From Episyrphus balteatus (taxonomy: Eukaryota; Arthropoda; Insecta; Diptera; Syrphidae), in NCBI RefSeq assembly GCF_945859705.1, contig NC_079136.1, positions 49,242,094 through 49,306,093 on the forward strand: a stretch of DNA of 64,000 nucleotides, in the 5' to 3' direction. The notes beneath the pieces are model-generated. The model saw only the letters and a program-made list of their open reading frames with translations. It was not told the origin of the DNA and ran no database searches. Numbering within the stretch: the first letter of the stretch is position 1; the number at the start of each line of letters is the position of its first letter. Positions 34,701-48,358 of the stretch are shown piece by piece. The position numbers and the translations under genes are program-made.

Positions 34701-37700
34701 GTGAGATACAATCTCGTTGTCATTATCCTTTCGATGTCCCTTCAGGACACGAATCGAAATTCACTATCGTTTAAATGAGACATCGAATCTAGAGAAGAGG
34801 GGTGAGAGTAGTTTGTGTAGAAAAAAAAAAAAAATAAAAGAAATATCCTTCCCTATAACCTCTAATCCTTTCCCAACCTTATTCGAGGAGTGCTATATAT
34901 CGTCCTCTATGTGCCCATTCATGTTGCGGCCAAGAGAAATATACTTACATAAGATTAACTTATTAGTTTTTTTTCTCTGATTCTTTTTTTTTTTATTTTT
35001 TTTTCTTGTTCGTGCCTCTTTCGGTGTTATGATGAGGTGGGTGGAGGCTACCGACTACTTACACCCTCTTTTAAACTACACTACACCAGTTCTACATCTA
35101 GCATCCTCCCCCTCTTCATCTAGAAGTTTATGTCTATGGTTGTCGTGTTCGTATCAACGGCACACTAATATACGTAATAGTTTCCTGTTTTTTTTCTTTT
35201 TTTTTTATTTCTTGTGCTCAATTCGTTGTCGTCGTCTTCTTCTTTTATTCGTTGCTTTGTAACACATTAAGGGTTGTATGTTTTTTTTTTTTTTGTTTCG
35301 TTTGTTTGTTCTTTTTTATTATCTTCTGGGTTTCTTTTCTTATTTTTTTTTTGTTTTGTTGTTGTTAGAACTTTTTTTATGGGTTTTCCTTTATGACACG
35401 AAAAAAAGATATTGAGAAATTGATTTTTTTTTTAGTTTTTTTTTTTTTTTAAACAAAGAAAAACAAATTCAACTCAATATTGTATGTTTATTCTTAGGGG
35501 AAATAGAAATTAATTTTATTAGAAAAAAAAACTAAAGAAAAATTAAGTGAAAAATCGACTTTTTTTTAAACAAAAAAAAAGAAAATAAGCGAAATTAGTT
35601 TTTTTTGGGTAATAATTCAAAAAAAGGTATGTTTGTAGTTGATTTTGGTTTTAATCAAATTAAATTAAATAGTTAAAATATATACACATATCTTGGTTTC
35701 ATGTCCGAAGCTAAAAAAACCAGCCTACGTAGTTAAAACAAAAATATAAAAAATGTACACTATGGCGTATACGTACTATTTTTTATTCTGTTTTTTTTGT
35801 TGGTTGTCATTTTGGTCGTTTAAAATGATAATATCGACAAATTTTAATGTGTGTTTGGCAATGGGCCAAGTTTTTTTTCTGTTTGTCTTTGTTTTTTTTT
35901 TTCAAACAGGAAAATGAAATGAGTTTTGAGTGGCGTTTTATTGCATTTGGAAGCTTGTAGTATTTTTTTTTTTTTTTTTAAGATATTCATTTATATTTAT
36001 GTAGATAAATGGTTGTTATTTGCTATGAGTTTTTATTGTTGGCTTACAAAAAAAATGATGTGGGTATTTTTGCTTATATAGTGTATTTTATTATTGATTT
36101 TTGGGGATATAATAAATTTTTCACAATAAGAAAGATGGTGATTTTGCCTTGAAATATTAAAAGAATCGCATCCTCTGTCTAGAATCTTGTGCCAAATAAA
36201 ACAAATTGAATATAAGGCCGGTTTCTCGAAAGGATGTTTTGAAATTAATTATATTTTTGAATGATATTTCAAAATGAGTTTTTTTTAAGGATTCAAATTG
36301 AGTAATATGCTCATAGTATGTACAAAAATAGTAAAAAGAATGCATTTCATAAATTGTTCCAGAACATTTAAAACCTTTCCCTATTTCATAAGAGTTCCAT
36401 TTTTGAGTATTTATGTATACCATAATTATTTGTAAGTTATAATTTTGTACAAAAAAAACTTAGTTAAAGTAGAGAGATGCCAAAAATATACTTCTAGTTT
36501 CTAAATGGCCGTATCTCCAAGCAACTTTTGATATTGGTTTTCTTATTCGTCTGACTTTTTTTAAAAATTCTATTACCAATTTAAGGTTAAAAATCAGGGA
36601 GATGTTATTAAAAATGCAACTTTGATTTATGATAATAATTCATTCTATCGTTTATCGGCTGAACAAAAAAAAAAAACAGGATAGTAATGATAAATTAATA
36701 GTCCTAGTATTGATTTAACATACCTCCAAATGGGCAGAATTATGTCGGAAGTACTATTTTATTTATTCATAGTCTGAAACCGTTCCACGAAATGCCGTTT
36801 TGACCATAAATATTTGGTAATTCTTATCTCACGGTGTAAAACGAAAAATTTTTGAATCCAAAAACGAGAAAACTGCATGATTCGTTCTTCGACTAAGAAT
36901 TACTTCAGCCAACCGGTGTGTGTTCCCATTGGATATGAGACACCCTGTATAAAAGGGAAGAGATGTATTTTAATTGTATAACACTAATGTAAGAAATATA
37001 ACATACATACAAACAAAAAGTAGTAAAAATGGCGATGGCCCTATTCAAATGATAATTTTTGATTCATACAATACAGTTTTTACACTTAAATATCTGAATT
37101 CATTATCAACTTAAAATTTAAATCCATTTATTTCACCATTCAACACACAGATTTTATTAATAAAAATGTTAAATCTTGTTGGAAATATTTTATTCAATCA
37201 TTGAGAAAATCACAAAACAAAAATCTATAAATAATCTATATTTGCCACAAGCACCCTTAATCAAACAATGAACAAAAATTACAATAGTTACAATCTATTT
37301 CCACAAACGTTAAAATTACTGTGTTTCATGGTTATGCTTAAAATCTATATATATATGATCATAACACAAATGAGCTATTTAGTTAAAACCTCGAAATTGT
37401 CCTTTTTTCTCTTTTGTTGAATAAATTTTCTTAATTTTTTACATGGGATTATTTTAAAATTTTTTTAAAAGTATGCAGAGCAGACAAATAAATCTTCCGA
37501 GTAAGGAGTTTTGTACCCATTTTTTTTGTGGTTGGCGGGCAAATTGATAGTATTAACTTGGTTTTACCTGTAATTCAATGGACTTTATTGCTTCAGTACT
37601 GCTCAATAAGAGAGATAGTGTGTTTTGGCATTGCCTTTTGCGTGTCAACACCAGATCTGAGGATTTTCAGCTCAAGAACTCATCAAGAGCTCATCAAATT

Positions 37701-40700
37701 GGAAAAACACTGTTCAGTTCATGTTTTGAATATGTAACTCATACATACATCTGTTCGCAGTCCACTTTGACTTCGTTTTGTTAATGTCTTTCTGGGATAC
37801 CGAGTTCAGTCACCAGCATAAATCGATCCTGACGATGTATATTCTTTGCAGCCTTGTAGTTAATGGATTTTGACACAAAATTTATTTCTTTTTCTTTTTT
37901 ATTATTTTAAGTATTTTCTTTCTTTTTTCTTTAAAATCAAACAAAACATTACTGAAAGTGAATATTCTTTATAAAATAGTGGTGATATAATTGTTTCTAT
38001 TATAGTGGATATAATTGTTTTGTTATTTTCTCCCAAACCATGTGAAGTAAAATCTTATTGCCGATTACATTTTATCTGTAAATCATACATTTTACTTCGA
38101 AAAAACATAAAGCGCCTTTAAATTAGTACACATTAAGAGTTTTTTATTTAATATTTTTCAAAAATTTGGATTGAGAAATTGATAATAAAATATCAAAAAA
38201 AAAATTTCAAAAATGTGATATTTAAATATCATCCTGATAATAAAAATATTGTTTTAATATTTTAATTATTATAAAACACATTTTATTGAGCATTTTTTGC
38301 TGATGTTTAAAAAATGTTAATTTGATATTTAAAAAAATGTCAAATTATTGATATTGGTTTTTTTTCCGGTGTAGTTCAGAGTTATAAAAATCAATAAAAA
38401 AATAATTCTCTTCTTCGAAATTCTAACCAATTTTCCCATTGTTCTTATAAAAGAAACCAAATCTTTTGATCCTTAAAATAAATTTAATTTTCAAAAAAGA
38501 AAATAAATTTTATCAATTTCTCTATATCTTTTAAAATATATGAATTCAATTTTAACATCACTTATTTCCACTTGGGTACCATGTTCCTACCATTGCCTAC
38601 ATTTTTATTTTAAAACAAGAAATAAAATGTTTTCTGAATAGAAATATACCAAAGACAAAACCTCATTTATGTAACAAAGTAAGAACTTAGTTCAATATAA
38701 AGAATTCCAAAACCTACCTTTTCAATTCTATGTACTCGTACGTAAGTACATCAGACCTCTATATACTCTCGAAGATTTTTTTTTTTTCAATTCAAAGACT
38801 TAGTGATGCTTCAATGAACATTTTAAATTCTTTAGTCTACATTATCATCAAGACACATTATTCACTTCTTACAAAAGCCTATGCTTTGCTCTTATTCTTT
38901 TTCAATACAAAAACCTGGTCTTCTTATATGAGAGCAGCAGAAAATAGAAAAGAAAGTAAAAAAAAAAAATAATAAAAATTGATTTTTTCGTCCACTCTGG
39001 TGTATACGTACTATTTTATTTATTTTGCTGATTTCACTCTAAACGTTGTTGGCAATTTTCCAGTTTTTCTTTTTTTCAACAATGCATCAACCTCCATCCC
39101 TCAATGCAAACATAACACAATTGCACACACATATACACTCACACAAATAAACAAACAAAAAAAAAAGGAAACATAGTTTGCAGACATTGTCATTGCCATC
39201 ACTTAAAATTGTTGTTCACTCTTGCAAACTATGTGATAGCCTTCCAACATCAGTATTCTATATCTAATATGTTAGCTTATACAAAATGGCAATTTCCTGC
39301 ATGAAAAATAAAATCATCTGACAGAAAAAAGTTGGAAAAAAAAATTTATACAAATAAAAAATTTGTTCAACCCCTGACGTCAGCCTGGCTGTGATGCTCC
39401 TAAATTGATAATCTAAATGCGACTTTTTTTTACATTTTTTTTTGTTTTCTAATTTATGCTGCAATAAATATCATCGCATTTGCTAAAACACCCTTTGTCA
39501 GCGTCATCCCCTTATGTGACATTTATGAATATTTTTTTTTTTTTTATTTCGCAACACCCTTGGAGCCCAACAACTGGTGACCGACACCACTGACCGACTT
39601 TTTAGATATTAGCATCTCATCCGATTCCTCCTCCGCACTCTTATGGTTGCCTCCAAAAGTGTTTTTGCAATGCAAATGGGAATTTGATGTTGTTGGTTGG
39701 TGAGAAGAGAGAAATCCCCTCCTCAACCCTCCTTAATGTACCACATTCAGTGGAAAGTTATAAATTTTGGCAAAGTTCACGTGTCGCAAGTTTTCGCATT
39801 TCGCATTTTACTATGGATTTATAAGGGTTGTGGTTCTGGCTTTTTCGTATGTTTGTCTCTCTGTGAGAGAGTTTTTTGGGGATTCATACCTCCTTTACTC
39901 GTACCTATATAAAAAAGACAAGGGAATTAAATTGGCCCTTATGGCTACATATTTTTTTTTTTCATTCTGTATTTCATGTTTGTCCCTTATTTATATGTTT
40001 TTGAGCTAAGTTAAGCTACCTATGTTGAATCATGTAGTCTGGTTTAGAATGTAGGTAGGTGGTAGTATTTTAAAGCTTGATGGTGGCAATGTTAACAAGA
40101 CCATAAGGTAAGGGTATTCTACCTTTTTGGTTGTTATTTTGAATGACAATTTACTACTATCTATCCACTTTAATTAACACCACACAATGTGTGTGTGTTA
40201 AAATTATATTAAACTAGTTAAGCACTTGATGTTTTACAACACGTTTTGGAAAATTCCTTTGGGGGGGTCAGTTGAATGTGATTGTGAATTGAAGTTTATG
40301 AAATGAATTTAGAGATTTAAGATTATTTTGTTGTGGATTTTTATTTGTTAAGCGTTTATTTATTTAGAATGTGGACATTTTTTGGCAAATTTTGTTAGTT
40401 CTTTGTTTCGTGGGAATTTGGACAGTCATATTATGATTAAGCAATTTTAAGTATTGTTTTATAAAATTTTGAACAGGGTGCCCCACCCGTGATAAAAAAA
40501 TTCTCAAGCTACGATTGTTTTCTGTAGAAAACCAAAAGATTTAAATAAACTCCAAAATTAAATTTGAAAATTTGAGGATATTCTGTTCAAAAATACTAAA
40601 CCTAAAACCACATGACTTCGTTTTTTTGTCCAGACAAAAAAAAAAAAAAATTAACAATTAGGTTGGCATGATTTCTTGTATGTTTTAACAAAATCCACAG

Positions 40701-40801
40701 TTAGCAAAGCTTAAAAGGTAAACATTGAATTCCTTTAGTATTTTTTAAGATTTTCTATACAAAAATTGAATATAAGGGTCTTTAAAATCTTAGCTGTAGG
40801 T
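34701..40801. other. Long AT-rich stretch without recognised gene
   Basis: Homopolymer-rich DNA. Notable small items are ACACCCTGT at 36940, also found in the element at 18241; a 12-bp inverted repeat CATAGTTTGCA (39171, inverted at 39223); and an exon-like minus-strand frame at 39544-39726. Variants of GTATACGCCACAGTG occur inverted at 35759 and 38993. Nothing else could be assigned. Confidence 0.5.
39544..39726 (-). CDS. Exon-like open frame, unrecognised
   Basis: The minus-strand frame lies in a GC-richer island. It has balanced residues, including SAEEESDEMLISKKSVSGVG, and ends in TAA followed by an A-run. There is no ATG start; it opens with TTG within an open frame. It could be the end of a processed or terminal exon. 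No homology is recognised and no clear acceptor was found. Confidence 0.12.
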   Translation of the reverse strand: MRRGFLSSHQPTTSNSHLHCKNTFGGNHKSAEEESDEMLISKKSVSGVGHQLLGSKGVAK

Positions 40802-40952
40802 TAGGGTTGCCAGCCGTCCGGGTTTCCCCGGACATGTACTCTTTTTTGGGTGTGTGGGGGACGTCCGGGATAGTTTCTATCAATTGTCCGGGATTGTACT
40901 CTTTTCTAGCCTTTAAGTATCTCACTACTTGTATGCTACTCTTAATTCATTT

Positions 40953-41068
40953 AGCCCTAGTTTTTCAATCGTCAGTTAGACTATCATAAGAATAAATGTC
41001 AATATAAAAAAAAACTTTTATTCCTAGCAATAAGCTCTGAGTTTTATCTGACGATTGAAAAATTGGCT
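40953..41068. repeat. Small palindromic insert in hAT MITE
   Basis: AGTTTTTCAATCGTCAGTTA is mirrored by TATCTGACGATTGAAAAATT over about 20 bp. It spans about 115 bp and is possibly a tiny nested MITE; TSD not resolved. Confidence 0.55.
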
Positions 41069-41192
41069 CTTATTATTTAAAAAACGAATCGAGTTCATTA
41101 AAAGCGAGGCGTTTTTATTTTGGTTTATTATCTGCTCAATTCTGTTTTGTATTCTGTTCCAATATAATCAAAACTCAAAAATATACAATATG

Positions 41193-41329
41193 GCAAAATT
41201 TTAAACGATTAAGGAAAATCTAAAGCCACTTAAGTAAGTTGCTATTTGCTAAGTCAAAAAGACCATTTCTTTACTTAGTAACTTACTAAAAATTTTATTT
41301 GCATTTAACTAAATCGTTTAAAATTTTGC
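41193..41329. repeat. Second palindromic block in hAT MITE
   Basis: GCAAAATTTTAAACGATT (41193-41210) is perfectly inverted at 41312-41329. A second inner pair, AGTAAGTTGCTA with AGTAACTTACT, gives a nested hairpin. Confidence 0.65.
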
Positions 41330-41689
41330 GCAATTGGTTTTCTATGGAATTTTAAATTTTTTTAACTGGAATTGCATTGCAACTTTTGAAGTATTATAGC
41401 TCAAATGTTTATTATAATACTATACCGAGAAGGCCAAACTTTGTCTTAGAGTTTTTTATTTATTTTTTTATTTGTGAAAAAATAAGAAAAAAATGCTACG
41501 GGAACAAGGGTTAAAAATGTAATTTTTAGTTAAATTTTAATAGGATTGTTCGGTTATTTTTTTTATAAAATTATGCATTTTTTTTTTGTCCTAGTTTTGT
41601 ACTCTTTTTTTTTGTCCTTATTTGTCCGGGAAAGTCCGGGATTTTGCATCTCGATTACTAGTTTCGTCAAAATATATCTGGCAACCCTA

Positions 41690-42372
41690 CTGTAGGTAAG
41701 CAATTTTGACTAAAAGTGCGAGTTGGCGTGACACTTAAAATAAAGGTTTTCTTTAAAAAAATATGAAATGTAGCAGATATTGAATGAAAGTGAGGAATAT
41801 TAATTTTTTTTAAGCGATGAATTCTACCTTTTATTCACCAATCGAAAAACGATCTAAAAAAATCAGTGATACAAAAAACTTTACTATTTAATGTTAAATA
41901 ATTTCAAGTAGGTAACTTTTTTTTTGTCTTGGACATATTTTTTGTACGCAAGTGTAGGTACCAAAAATAACAACCTGTTATAAATGATTCGCTTTCTGTG
42001 ACTGTTGTTTTTACTATTTTTACTGAGAACAGTTATTATGATTCTACTTTTCCGGTGTTCCACAAGGAAGGAACATTGGACCTCTTCTTTTATTTAATTT
42101 TTTCAAAAACAAATTGCTTGTGTGTTGAATACAAGCTTGGTTTTTTGGTTATTACTTTTCAAGCTACATCGACTACATCAACTACATTTATTACAGATTG
42201 TTCAGTTGTTTATTTTTTTTTTGTCCTAAAAAAAATATGTAAGTAGGTATATACCAAAAACTATTTTTTTATAAATCGAATCTAAAGACTGTAAAATTTT
42301 TTTTTAGTGTTCCTGTATTAATGTATACAATTTTGATTGAAAACTGCTTCGTCATTCAAGTGAAAGTCATAA
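41690..42372. other. Unique AT-rich spacer
   Basis: No repeat or gene recognised. The 82-codon frame at 41998 has no splice or start support. Confidence 0.45.
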
Positions 42373-43350
42373 AAAAAAAAAAATGCACGTATTTGCTCTT
42401 GCAGTTCAAAGCACTTTTATGTTAATTTACTTGTAGATTTTAAGAGCTGGCTCTATACACATACATTTTTTTTAAATTTTGATATTGGGCAAGAGCCGAC
42501 ATCTATGTTATATGAAAAAAAAATTTTTATTTGACATTTTTTGGAATAAAATAAAAATGCAGTTTTATTGCAATAGCTTTGCATATTACGTCTGTAAAGT
42601 TTAATCAAAATCGGTCGATCCGTTTTCAAGTTATTTGGTATAACTTGAAAAATTTGTATGAGAAATACACTTGCTAAGCGAGATTAAAAAAAAAAAAACA
42701 AAAACAACTTTCAGAATTCTATAAAAATCATCTGTGCCAAAATTAAAAAAAATTAGGTTGCGGAAATGTGTTCATTTGAAATGGATACAAACAAAAAATC
42801 ATCGTTTGTCCACCCTACGTTCAGGAGATATTTAAAAATCCAAATTTGTAGGTACTGAAAAATTCAAAGTCCCATAAAATCTCCAAAAATTGATTTTTTT
42901 TTAAATTTCAAATTTCTGTCGTTTGTCCACCTCGAGTTCTTCACGTATATGCCAAAAATCGTCTTTTTTCTACCCTACATTTAAGAGATATTTAAAAACA
43001 CAAAATTTGTCCTCAAAATTTGAGCGTTTTAGACGATTTTTCAGACTTCCTATAAAAAAAAGAATTTGCTATAAAAAATTTTTTGAAGGGTGGACAAACG
43101 AAAATTTTGGGTGGACAAACGGTGGACAAACGAATTAGACAAATTTGGTTCAAAAATTTTGAGGTCGCAGTTCCGGCTTCACGGAGCTAGGCTCGTATGT
43201 GTAACTCTACACACAAAAATTTCAATCAAATTCGTTAAGGCAATTTTTGGAAAAAACTTTACTTTTTTTCTCTTTATAGGGCATGTACCTATTGTTAATT
43301 TTGGTCATAAAAAAAAATCAATTTGTCCTCTCGGGAATCACTCAAAACTG
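42373..43350 (+). repeat. Family B-related degenerate copy
   Basis: It starts TGCACGTATTTGCTCTTGCA, continues like the minus-strand fragment at 13855-14172, and later has GGGCATGTACC, TTTTGGTCATAAAA and CCTCTCGGGAATCACT as in 5640-5740. The GACA part and 3' end are missing. The repeated word GTTTGTCCACC and its inverse GGTGGACAAACG recur between 42800 and 43140, a feature of this copy only. Confidence 0.55.
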
Positions 43351-45299
43351 TTTAAATTTAATGGTCTTTGTGAATATTTATTTAATTTGAAAATTTTAAA
43401 AGACCCTTGGTCTAATATGCGTTTCGCCTAGCCACAACTGTTGGGCTCATCAGATAGATGCAGTTTGTACCCTTCTATGTTTGCTTTTTTTTTTTTTTTT
43501 TTTTTCTAACCTAAAAATCTCAAACACTCAGAGTTTCTTCCCACGTTCCCACTTACAAAAACAGAATGAAACAAAATAAAACTTCTCTGTTTTTGATATA
43601 AAATACTTAAACCTCAAAGCAGTGACTTTAAAAATATTAGCTTATTTTTGACAAAAGTTTAATAACCTACGAGGCAGTTTGAAATAATACATAGGTATGC
43701 ATAAGTACAATTTTCTGAGTTACCCTTTAAATGCCAGTTAATTTGGAATTTTATTTTTAGAAAATATTTTCATTACTGCCAAAAAAACCTCCTCTCTTCT
43801 CATTTCTCTGTGGAATGTTGGAATAAATGTTTTGATGACTTTGAGGAAAAAAAAAAAAACGAAGACAAGAATTTGAATTAAAATCAATTATTAATTTTAT
43901 TCAAATGAAATTTCACAAAAACGTTTTTCTTTTTTTCGTTTTTTTTTTTCGAAAACTCAGCCATACTTCCCTTTTAAGCAAACCTTACTTCCTTATACTC
44001 TTACTCCCCTGAGTATCCACCAATAAAGCCTCTTGAATGAAGAAATATAAAAACCTTTTGACAGGTAAATTCCTAGAAGGTTTTATTTTTGGAAGCCCAA
44101 CCAAGTCAAAAAAGAACCAGCAACAAAAAAAAAAAAATCAATGGACGGATATTAAATTTGTGAGTCGTCTTCGTCAACTTGCCACTTCATCATCACACAC
44201 ATATTGGCTTTGCCAGCACCAGAGCACCCAGCTATTGAGTGATGTCCTTTGGCAAGGATTTTCCGCACACACAAACAACTAGTTTTTGAAGTTGTTTGGT
44301 TAACTTGAATGAGGCGACTTTTCATGCAAGAGTAGAGAGTATACCTTACTACCTACTTTCTGGTGAACTATACCTAGTCCCTTAGTGACTTCCTCCCTCT
44401 CCCTCTCTCACTCTTCCACTCATAGTCCTCACATTTGCTTTGAGGTTATTTTCATTCGGTTGAATGGTCAGATATGGAAAATCGATGATTCGATAGTGTA
44501 CTCGTAGTAAGCTCGGAAAATGGTTTTCCAAACTCAATTGGATTCAACCGGATGCGAGGATTATAGTTATGGCCAAGTGAGTAGGTATACTCTTTACTAT
44601 ACGACGACGTTGGTCGTCGTATAGAGTTTGACTTGACTTTTTTGTCAGAAGTGCTTCCTTTGTTGTCCGGAGAATTTGTTGAAGAAAAATATTTACTTTG
44701 AGGTTTGCCCTTATTAATATTCGCTTACGTGACTAAGTTATTGGTTGAGGTTTAAATAAAGTCAGTTTTTTTTTGGGGGTTTGGTTAAAATATATAGAGC
44801 AAAAAGTTACTATTTTTGTGTTTATGTGTGTAGGTATAAGTATTCCAGATGGTCATTTAAGGATATATTTTTGTATGCATAATTTAGGGGTAAACTTTAT
44901 TAAGTTACACAATGAAAATGATTGATTTGAACGAATATAATCTAATATGATTGAGGTTTTTGTTGTACTTTTTTATTTGTTCTAATTTAGGATACAAAAA
45001 GGTCTTTTTCTTTGTGATGGATGGAATAAATTGGTAAAAAAAGTGTTTTTGATTAAAAATTTACGATTATAAGCTCATATGTAGGTACTAATTTTGCTAA
45101 ACGATTTACACAAAAATAAATAATAATGTTACAAATGCGTCATTAAGATTTGAACTAGTTTAAGTTCATCATCTAAAGCGTCTAGGTATGTAAAATCGAG
45201 CAAACACACAGTGTGGCGTCCTCTTATGATAAATTATTTTTTGTTTTAATATAATTTAGAAGTGTCAACTTATAAATAATCATTTTTAACAAAAAACAA
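43351..45299. other. Mostly unique DNA with a GC-richer part at 44.0-44.7 kb
   Basis: A poly-T run occurs at 43484. The interval 44030-44700 is more complex and lacks TE signatures; it contains the perfect palindrome at 44598. The plus frame at 44037-44282 is not convincing as a gene. Confidence 0.45.
44598..44623. repeat. Perfect 11-bp-stem palindrome, 4-nt loop
   Basis: TATACGACGAC, loop GTTG, GTCGTCGTATA. It is GC-rich relative to the surroundings. It could be a protein-binding palindrome or cruciform; no family is known to me. Confidence 0.9.
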
Positions 45300-45509
45300 A
45301 ACCGACTTAAATGGATCAAAACTGGGTTTTATGGTTTTTCTAATAGTTTCTATGACCAGAACTGGAAATTGAAATGGCACCACCAGCTTTCTAATACAAA
45401 AAGAATTATCAAAATTGGTTCACTTAGTAAAAAGTTATGAGGTAACAAAAAAAAAAAAAAAAAAAAAATACAGACGATTTGAATACCTCCTCCTTTTTGG
45501 AAGTCGGTT
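45300..45509. repeat. Interspersed repeat with AACCGACTT ends
   Basis: The segment is bounded by ACCGACTT at 45301 and the inverse AAGTCGGTT at 45501-45509. Its right part (tacctcctcctttttggaag) and the CAAAATTGGTTCACTTAGTA block resemble a repeat common in insect genomes that carries 'ACCGACTTC...AAAGGAGGAGG'. The class is uncertain. Confidence 0.45.
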
Positions 45510-47567
45510 AAAAATATAATTACCATAGCATATAAACCACGTTATGTATGCAAAATATATGCTCCGAAACATAAATATCTTGGAATTCAAGAATATTTTG
45601 AAAAATTTACGCTACACTTTGAGACTGATTTTTTCATGTTTGGTTAATATTTTAAACATTTTGTTGTTGTTTTCTGGTTTATTTGAATATTGTTGTATAG
45701 AGAATAATTAATTTGATAAATTTTTATATGGATTAATTTAGTATATAACCATTTATTTGATAAATAAAAAAAAAAAAAAAAAAAAAAAAAAAACAGCAAA
45801 TTTAGTTTCAAACTTTATTTAAAAAAAAAAAAATATTGAATATCATATCGATAATTTTTTGATATTATTTTGTATTAAGTCTTAACTTGGTGTTGGCAAA
45901 GTTTGATCTGCTCCTATTTGCTCCTGCCAGAGATATTTACATTTATATGCTACTCAAAATAATTAATTTTTTGAGAAACAGGGTTCAATTAAAAATATTT
46001 TACAAATTGTTTTGAGCACAAAAAAAATTATATTTTTTTGACTACTTAATTTTTAAAATAATTACTACCGCATATTCACCCCAACTTCGCCAATATAAGA
46101 ACTTAGAGAAATGCAAATTAAATAAACCAAACAATTTGACTTCAACTTAAGATTTCTGAAAAAAAAAAAGAAAATGGAAAAGACTTAAACGGGCTTTAAA
46201 AGAAAACGTTTACCACGTGCAAAAACATCTTCAAAAACTGTTAAAAACGAGATTTCAAAATTTCTAACGGGAATATTTCAAAAACCCCTATCGTGAGAAA
46301 AATACCACTAGCACAATATAACATCCCCAATCTCAGTTAATCCATTAACAAAATGTAATACCACATTACTCAATGTAACGAGTTTTTAACAACATTTCTT
46401 TAAAGGTTTTTATAGATGATACTCCAAATAAACACCTCCTTAATATACACACGTAAAACAATATTGCTTCCTTCCGTATGAGAATATCCAATTGTTCAAA
46501 ATATACCCCCCATAATGGTGTATAACAAAAAGTACAACAACGCCTTCGCGATTTCTTGTTAAATTCTGTCAAAAACATCAGTCGTCATATTTTTCATAAC
46601 AAAAAACAACAACAACAAAAAAAATTATTTCATAATTTTCTAATCCTGTTTAGAACAGATAAAGCTGCATAAAAATTGTCCTACACAAAAAGACATTTGC
46701 CAAACCTTAATGATCAATTTACATTGCTGCCAAACTTTTCTTGTTTGTTGGAGGATGAGCTGTTTTTTTTTTTTTTTTTTTTTTTTTGAAGGAATTTTAC
46801 GACAGTAATTTATAATGCCTTACGCCTCTGTTTCTGGTGAAACATTATTTTATATGTATAGGTATTTTGATTTTACCTTGACGCCTGCTCGTAAATATTC
46901 AACGACTTGAATTTTTGAGATAAGAATATCTGATGATAATTTAAAATACAATTTTTTATTTAATATTTAATCAATTTTATATCGATTCATAAATTTTTTA
47001 AGATTCTCATTAAATATTTTTAAGGATTTAAAAATGAATAAATTAAATTTTCCTTTTAAGATGTGATGTAATAATTGTGAAGATAACACCATGATTATTT
47101 GTTTCTTAAGTGAATTTATTAATTAATGTTCCAATTTAGATTGTAAAACAAAAATAGGAAATATAAATACAATTTTTGATGTTATTTAAGATTATACTTT
47201 TAATAAGCTTAAATGGAAATTAAATAAGACCTTGGGTATTATTATTATTATGATGATAATGATGATGACTTCAAAGAACATGGAGGCAATAATTAAGAAA
47301 TGTTTTTTAATAGCATTAACATGACTTTTGAAATACTTAAGAATATTTTTATAGCTTGTTAAAACAGACATAGAAAAAAATGGAAAAGAACATCGTTTTA
47401 AAATGTAGGCATGTTTTAATTTTCATGTGTTTTTCTTAAGCAACGATAAAAAATACAATTAAATTTGTATTTCAAGAAGTTTGACACTTGATATATGTAT
47501 AGTTAATATGGACAAATATTCATATTTGTGAAAAAGAACATGACCCTTAACATATCACAATATAGTT
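45510..47567. other. AT-rich stretch with long homopolymers
   Basis: Poly-A at about 45768-45792 and poly-T at 46763-46787. No gene or repeat family assigned. Confidence 0.5.
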
Positions 47568-48358
47568 ACACGTGGTAGATGTGAAACCTTAAAAAAACTA
47601 TTTTTCTCAAAAAAAAAAAAAAAAAAAACCCTAAAAAGCTTAAAATTTTTCCTAAAAAACAAAGCCATTACTTTAATTTTTAAAATGCGCAAACATTTTT
47701 TGAACCCAATAAGTTTTCATCAAAAAAACCAAAAAATCGATCTTTTTTTTCTTCTAACACCATTAAATCCATTTTATTAAATGACAACCTATTATAAATT
47801 TTATATCATCTGGAAGCTTATTATTTTATCTTTTATATGACGCTTCAATCATATTTCTACGATGCCTACAAAAAAAGTAAGAATTTTTTAAAGCCAATTA
47901 TGTCGAAATTTCCAACTCAGGTTACGGTACTTTCTACACTGGTGGCTGGTCATCGGCAACAGATCTCCACAGGTGTTTTGAGGTATTTTTTAAGTTTTTC
48001 AATTAAAGATTGTGTAACTTGTAGAGCACGTACCGTTATTTGTGATATATCAAATGAAAGGTACTATTATCAGCATGCGTATTAAATTTAAATAAAATTT
48101 CTACGTTCTCTAACTCAAAAGATATAACGTGTTTAAAAAAAGAATATCTTTTCACCGTTATCTCAGGATTTTGACAATGAAATTAATTTAAATGTTGTAC
48201 AATTATAATTTATTCTATTACCTATCTACAGTATAAATTTCATTCATCGATCTATTAAAACAAAAAAGTTATAATCAATTGATTTTTCCTGTCGCTTTTT
48301 CGTTTCGTCGTGTTTCAAATCACTATGATACTAAAGAAGTTTTCACTTCAAAAACACG
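47568..48358 (+). mobile_element. Family A' element
   Basis: It starts ACACGTGGTAGATGTGAAAC and ends AAGTTTTCACTTCAAAAAC, so GAAGTGAAA occurs inverted at the ends. The interior resembles family A in segments such as GTCGAAATTTCCA and CGGCAACAGATCTCCAC. It lacks the family A 5' tip and 3' GACGTTATCACGTC. Non-coding. Confidence 0.65.

Larger units (their letters stand above)
40802..41689. mobile_element. hAT-type MITE with exact 8-bp TSD
   Basis: TIRs are TAGGGTTGCCAG and its inverse; CTGTAGGT is duplicated exactly (40794-40801, 41690-41697). Subterminal repeats of GTCCGGG occur at both ends (40816, 40861, 40887; 41621, 41632), each near TGTACTCTTTT. Repeated subterminal transposase-binding motifs and 8-bp TSDs are typical of hAT elements. 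The 888-bp interior includes two palindromic inserts (40953-41068, 41193-41329). No transposase. Confidence 0.85.

Noticed and set aside
37578..37784. 68-codon frame with a true ATG
   Set aside because: Balanced residues but no splice or promoter support, and it overlaps another frame of similar quality. The evidence is too thin to call.
43430..43470. CGCCTAGCCACAACTGTTGGGCTCATCAG-like patch, possible repeat tip
   Set aside because: It resembles words seen at ends of insect MITEs, but no inverted partner or second copy was found in this window.
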